Assembly: GCA_014058105.1 (NCBI GenBank)
Contig: JACGCM010002659.1
Span: 62,001 to 126,000 of the forward strand
Reading direction: 5' to 3'
From: Kingdonia uniflora
Taxonomy: Eukaryota; Streptophyta; Magnoliopsida; Ranunculales; Circaeasteraceae
Length of the DNA stretch: 64,000 nt
Positions 59,428 to 64,000 of the stretch are shown piece after piece; position 1 is the first letter of the stretch; every line of letters starts with the position of its first letter. The notes beneath the pieces were generated by a model that saw nothing but the letters and a program-made list of their open reading frames with translations, made no database searches and was not told the DNA's origin. A program made the position numbers and the translations under genes.

Positions 59428-61240
59428 ATGAAGAGCATTCAAGGTTTGTTGGCAGAGAATCAACGGACAAACAAGGAGGTATGGGGTCGTTTTGTGGAGA
59501 AATCCCAAACTCTAGAAACTCCTCCGTTAGAGATCGACGAGGGCTTGTGTTATGGAAGAGGCGAGAACATGGGACTGATGAAGGACTCCCATAGAGGCTA
59601 TTTCTCAACCCCTGTAGTGGGAAGAGGTCGGGGAAAAGAGGTCGACAACGGCGGAGATCGTAAGTCGGCACCTTCGCAAGAACTTCCGCGACAGCCAACA
59701 ATCGGCAGCTCAGGCCCAAGGCTTAAAACCGGGATTACAAATACAAATCCAGTCCCGTATGCACCGAATCATGTCCTTAAATATAAGGACAGTGGTGATT
59801 TCGAGGCAGCACAATGGTCCATGACTCCATGGAGTCTGGAGAAGGGACTACATGACTACCTGTAGACCTGGGGGCAACAAGTCATCATCCGGGGTCAAAA
59901 TTTTCCTTGAAGTACGCAACAGAATTAGCTCTCTCTTCATATCTCCAGGATATACGGGCGGTTTATGGGGGAGGTACTGCAATAAGCTTCGGACTCCCTG
60001 GCACATAGAAACAGTTGAAGGATCTGTTGATAGACGAGTATCTCGAGGCGGTTGGACAGACCTGAGTATGGGCGCACTTTACGGTTCTATGGGCTCGGAT
60101 ATACAACAACATAATGTTGGGACGGGCTCCATAAAAGACACAAATCTCTTGTTTGGTTCTGGGTCCAAGTTACGGGCCTCAAATGGAGACGCAGTTCATG
60201 AAAATAGGAGAGTGCTCCTTTCTTCTCCACTTCCACTACCAGCAATCAATGACGGTCAAACTGAGCAGAACCCCTACCGACGATCACCAAAGCACGGCAA
60301 AGTGTCCAACGGTCACTTGTAAAGGTCCAGCAACTACAACACGTACCAAAAAAGAATTTCCGACAGTATCTCCGATCCCCGAACACAATTATGAGCGTTT
60401 CACAAACACAGCACGCCACGCTAAAGGACATTATGAGTATATATCATCCAAAGATGAGCAGGGTAGGGATGCTAGAAAACATTGTGACGCTAACGGTAGA
60501 TACGTACCACTAAACAAGTTCGGCAGAGGTCGGGGGCATGGTCAAAGTGGGTTTCAGGGTACGATTGGGTACGGTCACAACGGCAAAGATTATGGGTACG
60601 GCCGTTGTCAACAGTACCAATATGAAAGAGGTAACACAAATCAGTTTGATGCTTTTATTCGCGCCTTCTCTACTCATAGCTCAGAGGATTGTGAAAATAT
60701 TCACAATCCTCCAAACTATCCCGGAATTTGACGGTAAACTCGATCTTGACACATTTCTCGATTGGCTTAATCGGATTGTGAAAATATTCACTTCCCGCCA
60801 CTTTACTCCTCCAAACTATGAAGAGAAAAACTTCATAAAATTGCATAACCACAAACAGGGTAAGTTAATGGTGGAAGAGTACACTGATGTGTTTTATCTC
60901 TTGTCATCTCGCGTGGGATTGCAAGAATCCGATCAGATGAGGGTTGACAAGTTCAGATTGGGTCTTTCAGAGAGTATTCAGGCCGAATTAGCTATGCACA
61001 GTGCAAGAAAAGTGTTTGAGATAGTTGACTTCGCCAAGAAAGCAAAAGAGGTGTTGAAGAAGAGAGCGGGAATTAAACCAGCAGCAGCGAAACCATTAAC
61101 ACCTTACTGTCAGCTATGTGTCCACCTGTTAGCTTGGGTACAGGGGGGGTTGGACCGACTTGTTTCGAATGCGGTAAAGTGGGTCACATCCGCAGGACTG
61201 CCCGAGTGCAAAGAAGAATGTGACACTCTTATTTGATCAC
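59428..61240 (+). pseudogene. Gypsy-type gag, frameshifted
   Basis: A first frame (59428-59865) holds an Arg/Gly-rich N-terminal region. Gag character continues through 60153-60731 and 60538-61236 in shifted frames. The conserved retrotransposon gag domain reads IPEFDGKLDLDTFLDWLNR (about 60718) and later RVGLQESDQMRVDKFRLGL (about 60912). A zinc knuckle CFECGKVGHIRRT lies at about 61158, where the final Cys is missing (Ala in its place). The coding track then stops near 61310, and the 3' LTR follows within about 100 bp. There is no room for pol. Confidence 0.85.
60684..60711. repeat. 12-bp inverted repeat in gag
   Basis: GAGGATTGTGAA (60684-60695) and its exact complement (60700-60711) are separated by AATA. 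The phrase GGATTGTGAAAATATTCAC occurs again at 60774-60792, so part of gag has been duplicated and inverted locally. Confidence 0.85.
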
Positions 61241-61401
61241 ATCCAGAAACATTTGGTTGCGGCAGCAAATCGGATTTATTTGGGCGAGAAGATCAGGGAT
61301 CTACAATAGACGTCAAGTTGGAGAAAGTGTCGACGAATCCTTCGCGTGTAACACCTCTTCCTTGAAATTCATGGAACAAATTTTTTATAGGCGGAAGGGG
61401 T

Positions 61402-62409
61402 TAATTTATCACTGTTTCCACTCCATATATGTATACCTAAAGAGAGGGTGTATCTCTCTCTACGCCTAAGTCGATGCCACCCTCTATTTATTATATTTTC
61501 TTATTCTAGTTTCAATGTAATTAGGAACGTGGGAATGTGTAGTAACTGGCTAGAGAGGGTTCCTGTAAAATAGGAAACCAAGTTGTAGAGGGATTAGGGC
61601 TTACTTCTATAAAAGCCTTCCCTAGGGTTGCAGGTAGGGCTGCCAATTGATAGGACTGGACTAAGATCTGCTATGATTCTAGTTTGATCTGTTAAGAAAC
61701 ACTCTTGGTCCTAACCTGATCCGAATCCTATAGGAACATTAAACTGTAGATCCTACCTGGTCTGTTAGTAATTTGGTCGATCCTAACCCATCCGAACTGA
61801 TCCGTTAAAAAAAATGACGTTTATAAAGAGGTAAAATCTTAAATAATCGTTACATGAAAATCAATTTTTTTACGAACACTCATTCTAAGCAAAACCCTAA
61901 ACCTAGGTTCACACTTAAAGATTTTCTTCTTCGACCTTTACGACGTTGCAAGAAACAAAAGGGAAAAGAAAAATCTTTCTTGGTTTAAGAGAGGAGAAGA
62001 TACTCTATTTTGGGCCATGTATTACTATTTCAAATAATATAGAGACAAATTAACCTTCTTTATTAGAAGATAATTATAATATTAACACCCCTAATATGTA
62101 TCCCTAACGGATCGGATCTTTAGTGGATCAGATTGAGGTGGATCCTTATCCAATCCGTTAGCTTATAGGACCGGACCTTAACGGACCGGGTTTCCTAATG
62201 AATCCAAAAAACTGGTCCCAAACCTTTACTAACGGATTGGATCAGACTGGGTTACGGATTTAGTCCTTACCATTGACAGCCCTAGTTGCAGGAGTGGGGG
62301 TGGTTATTTGGAGTTTTTCAGTTATTAGGGTTTATTAGGGTTTTACAGTTTAATCAATAAAGCGGGTTTAGAATCAATCAATGTTTCTTTAATTATCTTA
62401 GTTACGTTA
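61402..62409 (+). repeat. 3' LTR of the gag-only element, interrupted
   Basis: 61402-61634 and 62285-62409 together match the 5' LTR. The first two bases read TA instead of TG. The interruption is the element at 61635-62284. Confidence 0.9.
61635..62284. mobile_element. hAT-type non-autonomous element (650 bp) nested in the 3' LTR
   Basis: An 8-bp TSD GTTGCAGG (61627-61634 and 62285-62292) flanks an element beginning TAGGGCTGCCAATTGATAGG. Its right end, reverse-complemented, begins TAGGGCTGTCAATGGTAAGG, so the terminal inverted repeats are about 20 bp with a few mismatches. The interior has many GGATC(C/G)/GATCCG words and no transposase. The 5' LTR of the host element shows the same site without the insertion (around 59114-59130). 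Confidence 0.93.
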
Positions 62410-62414
62410 CCCAC

Positions 62415-64000
62415 ACTATCCCAAGAGAAGAAAGAACTCCAAATAGCCATAAATCATCTATACTACTAAAGGAAAAGCTATGGCTTGAGGATTCATCTCA
62501 GCCGTTAACCACATTTTGCTACACATGTTTAGGAGTCATCAAGGGCTATAGTTATAACCTCATTATGAGGATGTACAGTGGATCATTTTCGACCAAATTG
62601 GTCGAATTTTTTTTTTTCGTCTGCCTATTTTACCCCTTGTCAAATACATAATTCTCGTGTAAAATAACTTCACAAATTTTCAAACTTTATTTTTTTGAGG
62701 GTGTTATTAGATCCCTATTATTACTCTTGTAAAATACAATGTTAAACTTGTAACTTAAAGAGTATTCATATAGTTTCCCCCTCTTATGAAAACAAACACA
62801 ATCTGACTCCATCACCACCTTTCTTCTTCGTCTCCAGCAAATCCCGATATTCATACCCAACCATCCATCCCCTCTTCTCCTCTCCGTCTCTCTCTTGGAT
62901 AAAATCTGGTTCATGGTTAGCCAAAATAGGGTTTGTTGTTCTTCTCCTTGAAATTGGAGTCATTTAGAGGAACCAAAGGGTTTGTGGTTCTTCTACCTTT
63001 TCTCTCTCTTTTCCCTAACGGAATTCAACGTTGAAGAATCAAATTATGAGAAATTTTACAATTTGAGATCCAGTTAAACTCTGGAGTTACGAAAACTCTA
63101 ATAAAACATTTTTGTCCGTTGGTAAAGTTAGAAGAAAATCTCTATCAAGAGAGCTTTAGAGTGGGATTTAACGATGATTTGATCTAACAATACTAAATTT
63201 TTAGGAGATTTGCTTTGTTCATCAAATCGTTGTTCATGGTATTGAACTTACTCTAATCATAGTATTTTCTGTACAATATTTGTTGGAATAGGGATTGATA
63301 TTTCTGCCTTCATCACAAATGCATTACTGCAATCAAAACTTGTCGGGAAAATTAATACTAAAGTACCAATTCAATATTAATGTTGTTTTTTTCTTCTACA
63401 AATCCGCAACTATATTTGGGTAACTTTGTAACACTTCAAACCAAATTCAACATTCTATAGTAACTGAAAAATGACATTCGACACTACGCCAGATAAAGAG
63501 AAAGACATTACGATGATCTAGGTTTGGAAACCTCTATGAAGAATGAAGAGAAGAAAAAGTTTTTTATGTTTGAAGAAAGTAGTAGTTCTCGGATTGAATT
63601 CTTTTTTACTTCTTCACTAAACTGTTTAACAACATGTCTCATAGAGACTATTGAGTTTTGCATCACTCCTATCTCTACATTATGCTATTATTCATGTTCA
63701 TTGATTGCATGAAAAGCACTAAATTATTACCTTGGATCGTCTTCCTCAGTCTAACTTTTAATGTGTTGATGATATTCTTGCATGGAGATGAAGATTTAGA
63801 TATCATCTCTACCCAAGAGCGAAGACTATATTTGACGCTCGAATTAGAGAATCTGATGATATGAGACTTTGAATTTTGAAGATAAATTATTAGAACGTAT
63901 TCACAAACTTGATGTGATTATCTCTACTATATAATATATACTCGGCCCAAATTCCAGCGCAAAGTTCACCATAGATGTTTAACAATGAATCTTGCATCAT
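62415..64000. other. Sequence right of the LTR element, presumably intron of the malectin-LRR gene
   Basis: No LRR, transmembrane or kinase exon was recognised, so the host intron appears to continue to the edge. A palindrome TTCGACCAA-A-TTGGTCGAA lies at 62588-62606. A C/T-rich stretch at 62810-62900 looks leader-like but no gene follows that I can identify. Confidence 0.45.

Larger units (their letters stand above)
58892..62409 (+). mobile_element. LTR retrotransposon carrying only gag, with 5-bp TSD
   Basis: A TSD CCCAC lies at 58887-58891 and 62410-62414. The 5' LTR is 58892-59251 and the 3' LTR is 61402-62409, the latter including a 650-bp hAT-type insertion. The primer-binding site TGGTACCAGAGC is at 59257-59268, and the purine tract AGGCGGAAGGGG ends at 61400. 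The interior encodes only a gypsy-type gag, with no protease, RT or integrase, so it depends on a partner. It lies in the intron after exon 5 of the malectin-LRR gene, in the same orientation. Confidence 0.92.

Noticed and set aside
1..64000. CRISPR arrays, bacterial-type operons, organelle genome insertion
   Set aside because: No evenly spaced short repeats with unique spacers, no Shine-Dalgarno-led gene clusters, and no run of plastid or mitochondrial genes were seen.

Overview
This is nuclear DNA of a flowering plant, most likely a eudicot. It has spliced genes with plant GT-AG introns, a chloroplast state-transition kinase, a plastid tryptophan-pathway enzyme, and AT-rich intergenic DNA packed with Ty1/copia, Ty3/gypsy, LINE, SINE and hAT-type elements. 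I see no rRNA, canonical tRNA gene, CRISPR array or bacterial-type operon. Exon-intron structures were worked out by hand from reading frame, splice dinucleotides and family knowledge; none has been checked against transcripts or databases.

Layout. 1-3144: the 5' half of a 20S proteasome alpha-2 subunit gene (minus strand, running off the left edge), with a weak LINE trace beyond it. 4.1-5.4 kb: N-terminal remnant of a MULE-type transposase (minus). 5.5-8.7 kb: decayed copia element. 8.7-14.3 kb: gene-poor DNA with a GC-rich repeat, an acidic ORF remnant and a tandem array split by a hAT-type element. 14.3-15.5 kb: LINE remnant (minus). 15.9-17.3 kb: gypsy remnant. 17.5-22.0 kb: heavily decayed copia element with a probable 3' LTR.

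22.3-28.6 kb: complete indole-3-glycerol-phosphate synthase gene (10 exons, 391 codons), with a GC-AG intron and a last intron swollen to 3.45 kb by transposon debris. 28.6-35.4 kb: gene-poor, holding a fresh-looking tRNA-derived SINE. 35.4-39.1 kb: complete 5-exon gene for an unidentified 210-residue coiled-coil protein (minus). 39.7-52.8 kb: complete STN7 gene (minus, 10 exons, 572 codons) whose 8.4 kb fourth intron carries a nearly full-length copia element with almost identical LTRs. 53.2-55.0 kb: copia RT/RNase H remnant between two related repeats. 56.0 kb to the right edge: 5' part of a malectin-like/LRR receptor-type gene (plus). Its fifth visible intron holds a gag-only LTR element (58892-62409), whose 3' LTR is itself interrupted by a hAT-type element.

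The genes are unrelated housekeeping, photosynthesis and receptor genes and form no common pathway. The most informative content is the set of nested insertions with readable target-site duplications (TSDs), which allows relative ages to be ordered. I found no convincing new molecular system. The best leads are the young copia element inside STN7, the hAT insertions with matching empty sites or TSDs, the GC-AG intron in IGPS, and a long perfect hairpin beside a LINE ORF1 fragment.
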